A stretch of DNA of 64,000 nt from Siphonodentalium dalli (GCA_032622095.1 CP136067.1:81060705-81124704); one strand, 5' to 3'. Positions 11,637-23,464 are shown, numbered from the stretch's first letter. Numbers and translations are program-made. Notes: generated by a model not told the origin, from the letters alone.

Positions 11637-12981
11637 AGTCCAAGTCTTCTCGTACTAAAACCGGCTAAGATATTGGGATGGAGTTTAGTCCGAGTTCCAG
11701 GCCCATGCATTCTTATGACACGACTTAAGCGTTAGTGACCCGCTCAAATAAAACCACAATTATATGAAATAAAATATCACAATTGCGACAATAAACGGAT
11801 ATTTTCCGCAGAAGACATGCTATTTGATCTGAAACCCACATCAGTTGTGGATTGAAAGCGGTAATTTAATGCGAAAAGAGACATTTACCGCAATGTTTAC
11901 AAATTTTGAAAAGTATGCGAACTCAGTTGACCTCGCGAACTGTGTTCGGCATTTTCCGTTGAAAATATTCCGTAGATTTTCGACTGACAACGCAAATTAC
12001 GATGAATTCTCCATTGTAATCGTAATTATGTGTGTCAATAAATAAAAAATAAATAGATTAATTAAACATTGAAGATATAAATGTAATACATTAAATAAAT
12101 TACGGGGAATTACAACCCTCTCAAAGTTTAAAACAGTGTAAACACAACGACCATTAGAATAAATAATATGGTGCTACATTTCCCACATTTGGTGGACTTC
12201 AGCGAAATTAAGATATATACTAAGCGAACAGAGCAATATACTGCTCTTGTTAAGCACACAAAAAATCAAACAAAATTTGTATAAATTGTTAACCTTAAGT
12301 TTGAAAAGTCCCACTAAAACTATATTTCGAAACTGTGTGATTCGGTTCTCCGATTATTTTATCAACACAAAAATCAAAATGCACATGGATGAAAATCACA
12401 CGCATGCCAAGTCAGACACAAGAGTTCTAATTTGCTGCAATTTTGACAAGTTGCTTGCGAAAATTGTCAACAAAACTACCTTTCTGATCCTCCATTATGT
12501 CATTAAGTTTTTAGTGCGGGAATTGTTCTCAAAGCACATTGGAAACTGGACTTTGCGGCGATCGGTTTTCGCTATTTTGTTCGGAAAACCCCGCGCTATA
12601 TATAGAAACGGAAACTAGAATACTCAGAACAAACACCGGACAATGCCGAAGTTCTTCGGAACCTGAGTTCGGCTTTCAGTTAAGTAAACAAACAGAAAAA
12701 ACAGCGATGTTGGTGACAATCAACCGGAATATTCTATGCGTAATTTAACATGAAAGTTAGATTATTATACACCATTATGACCATAAGATGTCTCTCTTTC
12801 CGATCTATATAGCATCATGTATTGATTCATTAGGTAAATCGAGTAAAATACACCACAGATTCCCGCCACAGATCGTGGGCGTAACTCGTGTGATAGGATT
12901 GGTATAGAAGCGGGCTTGGACTAAAGACCGGCACCTCCATCCCAATATCTTAGCCGGTTTTAGTACGAGAAGACTTGGACT
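11637..12981. mobile_element. 1,345-bp long-TIR element with 9-11 bp target duplication (Mutator-like candidate)
   Basis: A perfect 47-bp inverted repeat starts AGTCCAAGTCTTCTCGTACT at 11637 and is mirrored up to 12981. The flanks AGGTGATATAT (11626-11636 and 12982-12992) are identical over 11 bp; part may belong to the TIR, leaving a 9-11 bp duplication. Long TIRs with 9-11 bp duplications suggest a Mutator-like element. The interior has no recognisable transposase; a 123-codon open frame at 12247-12618 has no known motif. A TATATATA box at about 12595-12605 precedes, on the minus strand, GC-rich sequence and a 22-codon ATG frame near 12500-12430. Confidence 0.7.
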
Positions 12982-12992
12982 AGGTGATATAT

Positions 12993-13725
12993 AACCATGT
13001 TGCTTATCATATTCAGCAAATTAGGAGAGTGGAACTATTTTGTCAAAGGCACTTAACCAAGTTGTTACAGGGCCAAGGTCTTTTTGCAAGATTTAAAAAT
13101 CGGAGAAAGTAGGTTTTGTTTGAAACCCACCTTCCCACCCAATTTTTTTTTTAACCTATGGCATTTGCCTGCCCCTGATTCGGCAGACATCACTAACCAG
13201 GTGGTCTAGTGTCTCATTTCAGATCCTTTAAAGGACAGCGTATTCCCAAGGACTCAGCTTGATTGTTGTTGGCATGGCACATTGTGGGCCAAAAAAGGAA
13301 GACTCGAAGCAAGAATTGGATAACTGAACAGTGAACACCCTACCAATAATTTCGCGACTACCTTTTTCATTAACAATTCATTAAAGATAGTCAATCAGGC
13401 AAACCTGTCTTTGTTGTGTTACGACCCTGCGGGATAAATACTGAATTTGCACTGTGTGCGCCTATATGCCTGTAAATTCCAATTCCATTATATGAATGAC
13501 TACACTGAGGATATGTGAAAACAGCAACCATTGCAACTGCATTAACTGTTTGTGATTGTATAACTCTTGTGTTGCAGGTCACATGCATTAGTTCAGTGAT
13601 ATTTTTATATTGATTAGGAGCTAGACAACCAGAGACACTTTTTTAAATCAATCACATCACAGAGGTAACAATGTGTGAGCCAATAGACTCTTAATTCTGG
13701 AAGAGATTGATGGATAGTAGAGCCA
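12993..13725. other. No gene recognised
   Basis: Unique-looking sequence; no open frame with domain features and no repeat structure noticed. Confidence 0.4.
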
Positions 13726-13727
13726 TA

Positions 13728-13940
13728 CAGTAATGCTCTAATTAATCGACTCCTTAACCACAGCAGAATTATGGGTAACTTTTCAGGATTTAGTCGGAAA
13801 TATGGCTTGTTGCCATTCATCGGAAAGCTCTCCCCGAGAGGATTCCGATGAATGGCAACAAGCCATATTTCCGACTAAATCCTGAAAAGTTACCCATAAT
13901 TCTGCTGTGGTTAAGGAGTCGATTAATTAGAGCATTACTG
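13728..13940. mobile_element. Family M MITE, full length
   Basis: 213 bp with TA on both sides and AATTAATTAGAGC-type inner ends (TAATGCTCTAATTAATCG). It ends only four bases before the family F element at 13945. Confidence 0.85.
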
Positions 13941-13944
13941 TAGT

Positions 13945-14379
13945 CAAGCCTGAATTTAGTGTGTCTGACATTTGCAGAATGAGGTCCACAGAGGGTGAAT
14001 TTAGTGATGCTACCGCGCACAGTTGGCTAGCATCACCAAATTCACCCTCTGGGGGCCTCATTCTGCTTAGGCTGTGCATCTTCTGGGAAGTATCTATAGG
14101 ACCTATAGTCTCAAATTAACATTATTTTTTAAAGTTACTTTTTTTCTTCTGTTCAGTTTCTATATCCCCAAATTTTCAGAAGATAAATTGCATAATCGAG
14201 GTGACTATAAATGGGTGAACATCACCAACTTCAACTGGGGATCTTCAATCGGATCCTAAGTCTCCCATAGCAGTTGATGCCCAAGCAGAATGAGGTCCCA
14301 AGAGGGTGAATTTGGTGATGCTAGCCTGCTATGTGGGGACCTCATTCTGCAAATGTCAGACACACTAATTTCAGGCTCG
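13945..14379. mobile_element. Composite hAT-type MITE (family F)
   Basis: CAAGCCTGAATTTAGTGTGT at the left, mirrored at CACACTAATTTCAGGCTCG. Two sub-palindromes with an internal segment homologous to 4065-4200 and inverted relative to 8060-8290. No clean 8-bp duplication because the left flank is the neighbouring MITE. Confidence 0.7.
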
Positions 14380-14845
14380 GCCATAGTGATCCAAGCTCCG
14401 TAGCTAGTCACAGCACCAGTGGGCGGCACAGCTGATTTACAACCTATCCATACATTAAGGATTCATTGGAGATGAGCTTCACCGTCTAATAGGATTGTGA
14501 ACAGCGATGAGGATCATATTGGTATTGACTGGTGACACTAGGTATTGAGCTATCACTGCAGAGCGATAAAACGTTCACGTAACTCACTTACTATTGGAAC
14601 TTAACACCTGAGTGGTTTATAGACAGGAAGGTCAGTATAGTTAGTAACATTTTTTAAAAAGTAAAATTTGTTATGCCTTATTAAAGGGGACAGATTCTAA
14701 TTGCACAAAATTATCTGTTCATACATGTAGTACACAAGACATGTTTTTCATAAGCTATTGTCAGTTTATGAAGAAATGTTGTCAGGACAAAATAACTTTA
14801 CTTTTTAGTCACTGGGTGCTCAAGTTAAGAATAATGCCAATATGC

Positions 14846-14951
14846 AACAGCAGAATTATGGGTAACTTTTCAGGGTTTAGTCGGAAATATGGCTTGTTGC
14901 CATTCATCGGAAAGCTCTCACTTTTCCGATGAATGGCAACAAGCGATATTT
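14846..14951. mobile_element. Family M MITE fragment lacking both termini
   Basis: Starts at CAGCAGAATTATGGGTAACT and ends inside the second arm at CAACAAGCGATATTTGTG; outer CAGTAATGC ends are missing. Confidence 0.7.
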
Positions 14952-15184
14952 GTGTATTTCCTAATTATAATGGTGCATTTGCTCATCATGATGGTTTAAT
15001 AAATGGTCTCTTGTATTGCATAATACTTATTGGATTATGGAAGACTGATGTCATGGTGAAAATTGAACTTCAGCCTTTCTGACTACTCCTTGATAACAAC
15101 TGTCAACTTCTCCCCATTAAACAAATAGGGAGAAGTGACTTCTCCCAATTTGAAGCTTTTAGACTAATCCCTGTGTGACATTAA

Positions 15185-15484
15185 TTAACCCTTTCAGTGC
15201 CAAGTCAGATTTTTGTATCAACCCATATTTCCTTGATCATTTTTCAAATTTATTGATTATAATAATGTGATACATTGATGGAAAGAGCTCTAAGAGCTCT
15301 TTCCATCAATGTATCACATTATTATAATCAAGAGCTCTTTCCATCAATGTATCACATTATTATAATCAAGAGCTCTAAGAGCTCTTTCCATCAATGTATC
15401 ACATTATTATAATCAATAAATTTGAAAAATGATCAAGGAAATATGGATTGATACAAAAATCCGACTTGGCACTAAAAGGGTTAA
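15185..15484. mobile_element. piggyBac-like palindromic element, 300 bp
   Basis: TTAA at both edges. Ends CCCTTTCAGTGCCAAGTCAG and CCCTTTTAGTGCCAAGTCGG extend into inverted arms of about 105 bp. The centre has several copies of the AAGAGCTCTTTCCATCAATG unit in alternating orientation (15280-15400), a short palindromic tandem. The first ~45 bp matches the element at 51466. Confidence 0.8.
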
Positions 15485-15746
15485 GTTTATAGCTTTAAAA
15501 TTCACATAACTCACTTTGTGGTTTACATAGAGAAAGGTCAGCAACCTTTTTATAGCAATATTCTTTTAGCATTATTAAAGATGTATTCATGGTTCCAGAC
15601 TTCCAGTTTGAATAACCACATACACGGTGTACTTTATATTTGGAAAAAATGATAAAAACAAAATGTATAATATTATATGAATTAGACCTATAAATACATA
15701 TATAGAGCCGCACACTTTTGGGGTGAGTAAGCAATTATTGCAAGAG

Positions 15747-15807
15747 ATCGTTTGGTGGAAGGATACCCAGAGAGCAGAAGACTTGTGGGGTATCCTTCCA
15801 CTAAACG
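15747..15807. repeat. Inverted repeat
   Basis: CGTTTGGTGGAAGGATACCC and GGGTATCCTTCCACTAAACG pair over 20 bp with one mismatch around a ~20-nt loop. Confidence 0.75.
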
Positions 15808-15839
15808 CTAGAGTGCTATAATAGCTTACTAGTCCCATA

Positions 15840-16780
15840 CATTTGCGGTTCTATATTTATTACATACCCAATTCACAAACGAAGTGGTTAATTATAAGAA
15901 TTTTTTTTAAATGGAAATTCATTGTTTTCCAACAATTTTGGTATCACAAAAATAAGAAATTCTCATTATGTCGCACTGTAGCAATGTCATCACGTAGCTT
16001 GCCACAAAAAATGTCAGGATTTTTTGGAAACTGGAATCTGTGACGAAATTTTTTTGTCAATTTTTGTGCCCCAACCAACTCCCATCCCTGACTGGATGAC
16101 ATCACTTCAGAAAATTTGATACACCATTGGACTACACATATATCGGAGATGCATGTTTACGAGGTATATATAAGTTTGAAGGAATTTGATAATTATTAAC
16201 TTTTGGCGCCACTCCAAAACCCACCCCCCTGCCTTGAAAGGAGCCACTTCGTTATCTCTAAACCACACCATATATCATGGGAATGACTATGTATGTTGGA
16301 AATAGGTGACAAAAAACATTTTTATCGATTTTGGTACCCATTCCATTGACAATCCCTGACTTTCAACCTGCACAATTATCTTACTGGTACTTGTAAAAAG
16401 TTACCCCTGTTAAGACATCATTAGTCCTCTAGATGGATCCAACATTCATTTTTATAGTGGATAGACAGACAGGCAGACATTCTTAGATATAGATGTCTTT
16501 CAGGTGGCACTTCTCATATCAAACCCATTAATTTATAGATCAGCATTTAAACAAAATGCTAAACAATTAAGTGTCATGAAAATTGGCCTGGAACCCAAAA
16601 AACCTTGTTAAATTGGACAGCTACCAATTCAACACAACACAATTATTTGAGTTTGAGAACTATTTCTAACACAATGAGTCATGAGCTACACAAAGAATAT
16701 TTTTTTATTCAATTTAACTTTTGGATATTCAATCGGGTGAGTAACTATAGCTGTACAAATTGCATTGAGTTGAAGCAACT
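15840..16780. other. No gene recognised; diverged repeat pieces
   Basis: Fragments such as CAGACAGGCAGACATTC at 16470 look like tails of dispersed repeats, but no full element could be bounded. Confidence 0.4.
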
Positions 16781-16781
16781 A

Positions 16782-16868
16782 CAGTAATGCCCTAAATAAT
16801 CGACTCCTTAACCACAGCATAATTATGGGTAATTTTCAGGATTTAGTTGGAAATATGGCTTGTTGCAA
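16782..16868. mobile_element. Family M MITE, left half only
   Basis: CAGTAATGCCCTAAATAATC with a 5' TA, running to GGCTTGTTGCAA, where it passes abruptly into family v repeat. Confidence 0.75.
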
Positions 16869-17300
16869 CATACCCTCAGGATGCTAAATTGAAAAATGGG
16901 CTGGACAAAACAAAATTTAAAATAAACAAAATGATAACTATGGAATGGAAAATGCAAACATCATTGACAATTCTTTTGAAAGCAGTCATGCATGCAAACT
17001 CCATACAAATTTCTTTCAGATCCAAAAACCCATGGCTGACATACATGTATCTGGGTAACGTAAAAAAAAGAAAAGATTTCCAGATAAACAAAGGCTAAAA
17101 ACACTAGAATGTAAAACGAGAATATGTCATTTGTCCCTGATATGAACTTTGAAAGCAGTCATGATAGCAAACCTCCATACCAAATTTCATCCAGATCTGA
17201 TAACCCATGGCGAGATATATGCCCGGATGGACGGATGGATAGACAGATGGACAAAGTCATTCTCCTATATCCCAATTTTTCCTCGAAAATTGGGGGATAA
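16869..17300 (+). mobile_element. Repeat-bearing element with terminal hairpin (family v)
   Basis: Two diverged modules share GAAAGCAGTCATG..GCAAAC..CCATAC..AAATTTC (16978 and 17152). They are followed by GGATGGACGGATGGATAGAC and a hairpin at 17268-17299 (ATCCCAATTTTT / AAAATTGGGGGAT). Confidence 0.6.
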
Positions 17301-17930
17301 TTGTAGGGACCAATGATGCTTTTCCAGTTATCGGTTCTCATTCTAAGCCAATGCAAGGGCCTCAACCTTTTTTATATATACCACATCAGTGCCAGTAATC
17401 AATAGATACAGTATGCAACTTGAAAGAAGTGCATTGGGTTACTCTGATTATGGATGATTACCTTCTGATTACGTTCTGTTTCACACTTAATTCAAAGCCA
17501 TCTTTAGCAGCTGATACACAGCTCAACTATTGTTGAAAGAATTTCATTTTTAAAGTAGACACCTCTCACCTAATGAACTACTACTGATAAGAATCACCAA
17601 TAGGTTTAATACTACATCACTAGAATTTGTGTTCTTTCCATTAGTGGTTTTTTGCCATATCCATATAGTTCTGTTATGGAAATAGGTATAAACATAATTG
17701 AAATATAGCCTTCTTATTTCCTTGTGGTTTGGTATAAACTCAGGAGTCGTACTATTTTTTACTCAGTTTTAAATTCGTAAATTAAAAAATAATACTCCAC
17801 GAATTTAAATACAAGTATTAAAGGTATATGTTTGTTGAACTTTCTGAACATTTCCTGTGGTAACCTATGGGAACAGCTTGCTGATCGAGGTGGCTACACT
17901 GATATATTTGGATGTTATCATTGGGAGTTT
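17301..17930. other. No gene recognised
   Basis: AT-rich; no domain-bearing frame or repeat structure seen. Confidence 0.4.
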
Positions 17931-17935
17931 GTAGG

Positions 17936-18035
17936 TAACAATAGTGGCAGACCCACAAATTTACGAACCCACAAAAAAGCCATAAGTTGCTAAACCATGA
18001 AAATTGATAGCAACAAAATTAAAGCCATTATATAT
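17936..18035 (+). repeat. Dispersed repeat shared with 43565-43665 (inverted)
   Basis: GGCAGACCCACAAATTTACG through AACCATGAAAATTGATAGCA matches the minus strand of the 43-kb copy. Class unknown. Confidence 0.65.
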
Positions 18036-19430
18036 AAATTCCCACATGATTAAAATTATCAGCAAACAGTCCTTGCTTGCAATTCATCAACCAATTCATC
18101 AACCAATGCACCAACCCATGCCCATGATCTGTTCTCATCTACCCCATGCAGGGATAAAAATCTTGTCATGGAAACTAATTTATTAGAATGAAGTTATAGG
18201 GCTCAAAGTCTTTGAGAATCAACAGAGATTAGGATCGTAATCAGACCAAGAGCCTAAATTGGGTTTATTTCTTGCAAGCTCCGAGTCCAGACTGATTAAA
18301 TACGGTACAAAATCCAACTACTTCCAAGATTGATTTTCTGCATGTGATTGCATAAAAATCCCTCGGATGTTTGAGTAAGAATTTAATGAGACATAAAATC
18401 TCATGATGATATTGGATAGCTGCTGACCAGTAAATGAATGATTGATTGGGGTTTAAGGTCGCTTTCAGCAAATATTTAAAGGCCAAATTAGGACAATGCC
18501 AGTTTGAGTGGTGGAGGAAATCTGCAGGCTTATGGCTTATCTAACTGTGATTTCAATGGTTGATAAACTCCTGGACCATGTGCAGCAAACCACCATGTGC
18601 TGGCCATCAGGGAGTAACTGGCAACTCCATAAGATAATGATTTCGAGTTACATGATGGAAACATGTGTCTGCAAAATCATCACTGCTAAGAAGAACATGG
18701 AGAAATAGATAAGCGATATTCTTATATTCAGTATTGTTAGTTCTTGATACAATAACGGAAGTTCACGTGTTGAAACCATGTAAAGAAACGAGAGGCCGAT
18801 CACGATCGGCAGATGTTTAACCCATCCCTTGGCGATTGTAAATTGTTATGATCAGAATCATAATCTTTTAATGTTGAATTATAGAGTATACTGTTATGAT
18901 CTAAAGTAGTATAGACAAATGTACATAATAACCAGTAATAACACAAATTATTGGAATGTATGAGTCAAAATAGAAGGGTTAATATAACATCTAAACTCTA
19001 GAGCCTGTCACCACTATCATAGTGTAAGCAGTTCTATTCATGTTGTTGCAAATTGCCATGTGAGATATCAAAATAAAATAGTTATTTATTTAATGTAAAA
19101 GGTTAAAAGACATGGAATGGGTAAAAGGGGTTAAATCACCTATCTCTGCCCTGTTTAATCCAATGTAGTCCCATCATCCAAGGACTTAGAGCGCTCCATT
19201 GGTCTAGTTAATAAATTCACATGGCTAAGTTGTGGTTAAAAAGATAGCTAAATCAATTTATCCAATAATTCACAGCTAATCTGTGTGTGGCCAATTCTCT
19301 TAAATAGAGCTAACATATGAGGGCTATAAATAACTCTCAAGGCAATAAACCATATTGTCTCCTAAGTCTCTCACAGAGAAGCAGGTATTAATTAATTGTG
19401 AGTTACTTGGGTTATAATCTGGATAATTCT
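18036..19430. other. No gene recognised
   Basis: Contains a short CAACCAATTCATCAACC-type repeat at 18090-18125. GAAACGAGAGGCCGATCAC at 18784 recurs inverted at about 35756. No open frame is convincing. Confidence 0.4.
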
Positions 19431-19523
19431 TAGTTGAAAAAGGGCCATATCTCTGGTATAACAAATTGGATCTAACCCATATTCAAACTCCATCTGTATT
19501 TTGTGTTGAGAAACTCACATACC

Positions 19524-19538
19524 AAATTTGTTCCTATC
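19524..19538 (+). repeat. LINE target-site duplication, left copy
   Basis: AAATTTGTTCCTATC, repeated exactly at 20783-20797. Confidence 0.85.
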
Positions 19539-20782
19539 CACAAGACATCCAATCCCAATCCATTTATTGGAATAAATATATAAAAATAGACAATCATATG
19601 CTCTTAAACACTAAATGGATAAAGCAGGGTGTATTTTTTATAAATGACTTGATGAAAGATGATGGTGGACTCTTAGATTATCCATCATTCTGTAGCACTT
19701 ATAATTTACAAATTCCTTTCACACACTATCAAGGACTGTTGAATGCGATACCATCCCAATGGAGAGCATGTTTGAGAAATAGTGAGAAACTTGAATCAAT
19801 TAAAAAAGAAAAAATAGAAATTCTCGGGAATGCCTTAACACCATGTAAGATTTTTTACCCAATTATTCTTAGACAATATGCTGAAACACCTTCCCACATA
19901 CAAAAAAAATGGTCTAATAGACTTGGAATAGCTTTATGTGATTTGGATTGGAAACAAATATATAGGAACCCATATCATATCACAGATGATACTGGCCTGA
20001 TAAGTTTTCAATACAAAATTAATCAAGACATACTTTATACAAATTCAAAATTATTCAAGTGTAAACTGTCAGAAACAGAATTATGCTCTTTTTGTGGGAA
20101 CACGAAAGAAACAGTTATACATCTCTTTTGGGATTGCCCCATTTCAAAATCAGTTCTACTTCAACTCCAACATAAGTTAAAAGAAAAGTGTGATATTACA
20201 TTCGAATTAAAACCAGAGTATACTGTCCTAGGTATGCATGGAGATATACATCCCAATGATACCCTTGATATCTGTACAATGCTGTATAGAAAATTTATAT
20301 ACTCATGTAAGATGAGGGCTACCAACCCAACTATAAATGGACTTCTTGAATTTTTTAAATATTATAAAAGAATTGAAACACATATTCCTTGAATGATAGA
20401 AGTAAAAAATATGGGGAAAGATGGGAAGCTCTTGAAGCAATTCTTAGCAATTGAAAACAAGGCAATATCTACTTCTCAGTGAAGCTATTACTCAAACATG
20501 CTCATAATATGGATTTAATAACTTCCCCCCACGACAGTTCAGAAATAAGCGATCATAAGTATCCACGTTTCACAAATACACTGATTATCCACAAAAAAAT
20601 AAAAAAATTTACTTGTTTTATATTTTGTTACTTTATATCTACAAATTACATGCAATCATATATACATGTATGTTCATATATACCTTAAAATATTTGAAAA
20701 TGTTATACAATACTGAATAAGACTAATGTCACATGATGGAATTTAAAAAATGATCTGAATAAAAAAATATTAAAAAAAAAAA
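19539..20782 (+). mobile_element. 5'-truncated non-LTR retrotransposon (LINE) insertion
   Basis: 1,244 bp bounded by the 15-bp duplications at 19524 and 20783, with an A-rich 3' tail (20772-20785). It keeps only the C-terminal part of the reverse-transcriptase ORF plus ~390 bp of 3' UTR. An uninterrupted target is present at about 34845-34880 on the minus strand, so the insertion limits are well supported. Confidence 0.85.
19541..20392 (+). CDS. LINE ORF2 C-terminal fragment with zinc-binding motif
   Basis: About 283 codons of a non-LTR retrotransposon polyprotein, after the reverse-transcriptase catalytic domain, which is absent. Visible features: an SIYWNKYIKI segment, then LLNAIPSQWR, typical of the region after RT in L1-like elements, then a C-x2-C-x8-H-x4-C zinc-binding motif (CSFCGNT..IHLFWDC) about two-thirds along, then a C-terminal tail ending at a TGA. 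The open frame extends upstream to 19466 only by running through the target repeat; those codons are not LINE. There is no ATG of its own, so this is a dead fragment. The clade is probably L1/Tx1-like, judged by the IHLFWDC motif; phylogeny would be needed. Confidence 0.8.
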   Translation, partial: QDIQSQSIYWNKYIKIDNHMLLNTKWIKQGVFFINDLMKDDGGLLDYPSFCSTYNLQIPFTHYQGLLNAIPSQWRACLRNSEKLESIKKEKIEILGNALTPCKIFYPIILRQYAETPSHIQKKWSNRLGIALCDLDWKQIYRNPYHITDDTGLISFQYKINQDILYTNSKLFKCKLSETELCSFCGNTKETVIHLFWDCPISKSVLLQLQHKLKEKCDITFELKPEYTVLGMHGDIHPNDTLDICTMLYRKFIYSCKMRATNPTINGLLEFFKYYKRIETHIP

Positions 20783-20797
20783 AAATTTGTTCCTATC
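20783..20797 (+). repeat. LINE target-site duplication, right copy
   Basis: AAATTTGTTCCTATC, directly after the A-rich tail and continuing into the interrupted family ii repeat. Confidence 0.85.
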
Positions 20798-21538
20798 AGA
20801 TCAAAAATGGTTGATTTATCGAAGCATGCATGAATTCTATGTCAAAGGGCCATCACTCCATTAAAAAATATCGGATCAAACCCATATTCGAATTCGATAT
20901 GTATTTTGGGCTGAGAAACTCGCATACCAAATTTGGTTCCGATCAGATAAAAAAAATTTGAGTTATGGCAGCATGCATGAATTCTATGTCAAAGGGCCAT
21001 CACTCCATTAAAAAATATCGGATCAAACCCATATTCGAACTCGATCTGTATTTGTTGCCGAGAAATTCATATACAAAATTTGGTTCCGATCAGATAGAAA
21101 ATATTTCAGTTATCGCACCATGCGTAAAGTGTCTACAGACAGACAGACAGACGGATGGACTAACGACGAGTAATCAATCCGGACGTCGACACTATGTTTA
21201 CCATACTATGGTATGGGTAAACACAAAAACTGTTACAGTGATTTGGCACCAAACAACACTAATCGTATGGTAAGTACAAATATTTTAGTCTTAATATGAT
21301 TTTCAGAATATTTTTTCAATGATTTGACCTTCTCCAATGTCTACCTTCAAGTTTTGATTAACTTTGGTATCTAATATGACTAATTGGACTTTTATCAGTA
21401 ATTCCATTGTTCATATTAAACAATGATTTGATTAAAATAAGAACAAAGTCAATCTATTATTTCATCCACTCTTTGATGGTTGCTTTACAGACTTGTATGT
21501 TATTTTGCACGAACCCATTTTGACAGCCTTGAGTCCCT

Positions 21539-21799
21539 TTAACCCTTTCATGATGGAGCTGCTCTGGTTCAGCAATAAAGATCCTGTGCCAGTGCATTCT
21601 CTTATATATGCGAGTCTCCCATAGGGAGCCTCCCATATATAAGAGAATGCACTGGCTTATAAGATCAAGGTAAATATTGTTAGGCCAATGCATTCTCTTA
21701 TATATGCGAGGCGCCCTATGGGCGACTCTCATATAAAAGAGAATGCATTGGCACAGGGTTTTCAAAAAAATTCAGGAAGCTCCAGTCATGAAAGTGTAA
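21539..21799. mobile_element. piggyBac-like element with two 69-bp hairpins
   Basis: Left end TTAACCCTTTCATGATGGAG intact; right end TCATGAAAGTGTAAA has lost its TTAA. Hairpin 21588-21656 has a CTCCC/GGGAG tip and 21683-21751 a CGCCC/GGGCG tip. The same TIR type occurs at 6089 and, reversed, at 51009. Duplicated at 26916-27176. Confidence 0.75.
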
Positions 21800-22132
21800 A
21801 ACGCTAATAATGTTTGTTGTTGAACTTATTAGTAAAGCATCTTCACAAATGAATCAAGTAACTCATAATTTATGTATTCAGTTATCAAAAGGTTAAAGTC
21901 ACATGGCTGATTGGGCTCCAAAATGCACCTATTAATATTCGCTTTTGAATTTTCCCTGTATCAAAATAGGTTGATAAATACTTGAACTACCTTTCTACAA
22001 GCAACTAATATATGTCCCAGAGAGACGCATTGAAGTCATAAAAAATACAACTTTGAACACGTGATTGAGTCCCAAAAAAACCACAGCCATTTGAATTTAA
22101 AGGAATGTCCAGAAAAGGTATATTGCATTAGC

Positions 22133-22533
22133 TTAACCCTTTACCCAACAGAACGGCCCCGTGCCAATGCATTCTCTTATATATGCGAGTCGACCATAGG
22201 TCGCCTCGCATATATAAGAGAATGCATTGGCTTAACACATATTAAAAATGATAAAATTGTTAAAGAATGTAGAAAAATATTATAAAAATTGTTAAAAAAT
22301 GTAAGAACAAATTATAAAATTGTTAAAGAATGTAAGAAAAATGCCAATGCATTCTCTTATATATGCGAGGCGACCTATGGTCGACTCGCATATATAAGAG
22401 AATGCATTGGCACAGGGCATAACTGTAACCATCACAATGTGGTCAATGAACCGGTTCCAATGATATCCATATTTGTATGGTGTTATTGAGACAGACCCAA
22501 GATAATTTAGGCTGTTGAAGCTTTATTTATTTA
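22133..22533. mobile_element. piggyBac-like element, right end lost
   Basis: TTAACCCTTTACCCAACAGA at the left, hairpins 22163-22231 and 22343-22411 (both GACC/GGTC tips). The region after the second hairpin is the inverse of 9200-9310. The right terminus is replaced by a family M fragment at 22534. Duplicated at 27510-27909. Confidence 0.75.
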
Positions 22534-22585
22534 ATTACCCATAATTCTGCTGTGGATAAGGAGTTGATTATTTAGGGCATTACTG
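22534..22585. mobile_element. Family M MITE, 52-bp right-end fragment
   Basis: TTACCCATAATTCTGCTGTG to GGGCATTACTG, followed by TA. Duplicated at 27910-27961. Confidence 0.8.
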
Positions 22586-22891
22586 TAGGATCTTAAACGT
22601 TTGAGAGTGAAGCAGCTCGAGATTTCCTTCTCATGGTCTACAGCTGCAATTTTTATGTGAACGCTGACAAAAAACTGAACAGGGACTTAACGAATCAATC
22701 TCAATTTTATCGAAAACTATAAGAAACAAAACACGTAACATCAGTGCTATATTAATGAATTTGTTTGGAAATCTTCCGCGTATGTATGAAATTGGCCACA
22801 ACAATAAGCAATGCCTAGGGAAAAGCCACAACATTAAATTTGCAATGGGACATTTTCCTTAATTTCTTACCAAATTATATATACACTAGCC

Positions 22892-23290
22892 GATGAGCCC
22901 GAAGTTGTCCGGGCTATTCAAAAACCAAATTTCAAGTCGATAGCTCCACCCGTTTCCGAGATCTGGTCTGCGCATGCGCGAAGCTGGCGTCGCACGAGCT
23001 CGGCGACCCGATAAAATTCGTATCCGGGGCAAGATACATTCACATAGCAAATTTCAAGTCGATAGCTCCACCCGTTTCCGAGATCTCGTCTGCGCATGCG
23101 CGAAGCGGGCGCCGCATGGGCTCGCCAATACGACAACGTCGACCGCCTGGTCAAACTACACACACGTACCAAGTTTCATCCTGGTCAAACTACACACACG
23201 TACCAAGTTTCGTCCCGATCGAATTGTGAGTGTTGCATGGTTTGTAACCGGGATTTCTGAGAAGCATTATGCCTATATCCACACTAACTA
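22892..23290 (+). repeat. GC-richer dispersed repeat with two ~120-bp direct units
   Basis: Begins GCCGATGAGCCCGAAGTTGT. The block TCAAGTCGATAGCTCCACCC..CGCATGCGCGAAG occurs at about 22931 and 23053, and TCAAACTACACACACGTACC occurs at 23152 and 23186. A relative starts at 62800. Its base composition differs sharply from the AT-rich surroundings. The frames through it are repeat-derived. Duplicated at 28268-28666. Confidence 0.65.
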
Positions 23291-23464
23291 CCCCCCTAAG
23301 CCCTGACCTAAGTGTCATACATACTATAACAATGATGCTGAACACTTTGAGGCAATTATATTGCAGAAATGTTGTAAGAGTACTATGGCCCGTATATCTC
23401 TCTGCAGATGCTAATAACGTTGAATGGTAAACAAACGCTCTTTATAGCGATGCGTCAAATGGTA

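Larger units (their letters stand above)
19431..21222 (+). mobile_element. Family ii repeat-bearing element, interrupted by a LINE
   Basis: The element has ~147-bp modules (GCATGCATGAATTCTATGTC at 20824 and 20971), a GACAGACAGACAGACGGATGG microsatellite near 21130 and a terminal hairpin at 21196-21222 (GTTTACCATACTATGGTATG). The uninterrupted form is on the minus strand at 34411-34960. The LINE at 19539-20782 splits it. Confidence 0.7.

Noticed and set aside
12247..12618. 123-codon frame inside the long-TIR element
   Set aside because: No ATG at its start as given, no recognisable motif, AT-rich composition; possible chance frame.
21457..21765. Peptides with QCILLYM..RIYKRMHW in many places
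   Set aside because: They are translations of the 69-bp hairpin cassette and recur wherever it occurs, in both orientations.
22974..23306. 110-codon frame in GC-richer sequence
   Set aside because: It is made of the two ~120-bp direct repeat units; composition reflects the repeat.
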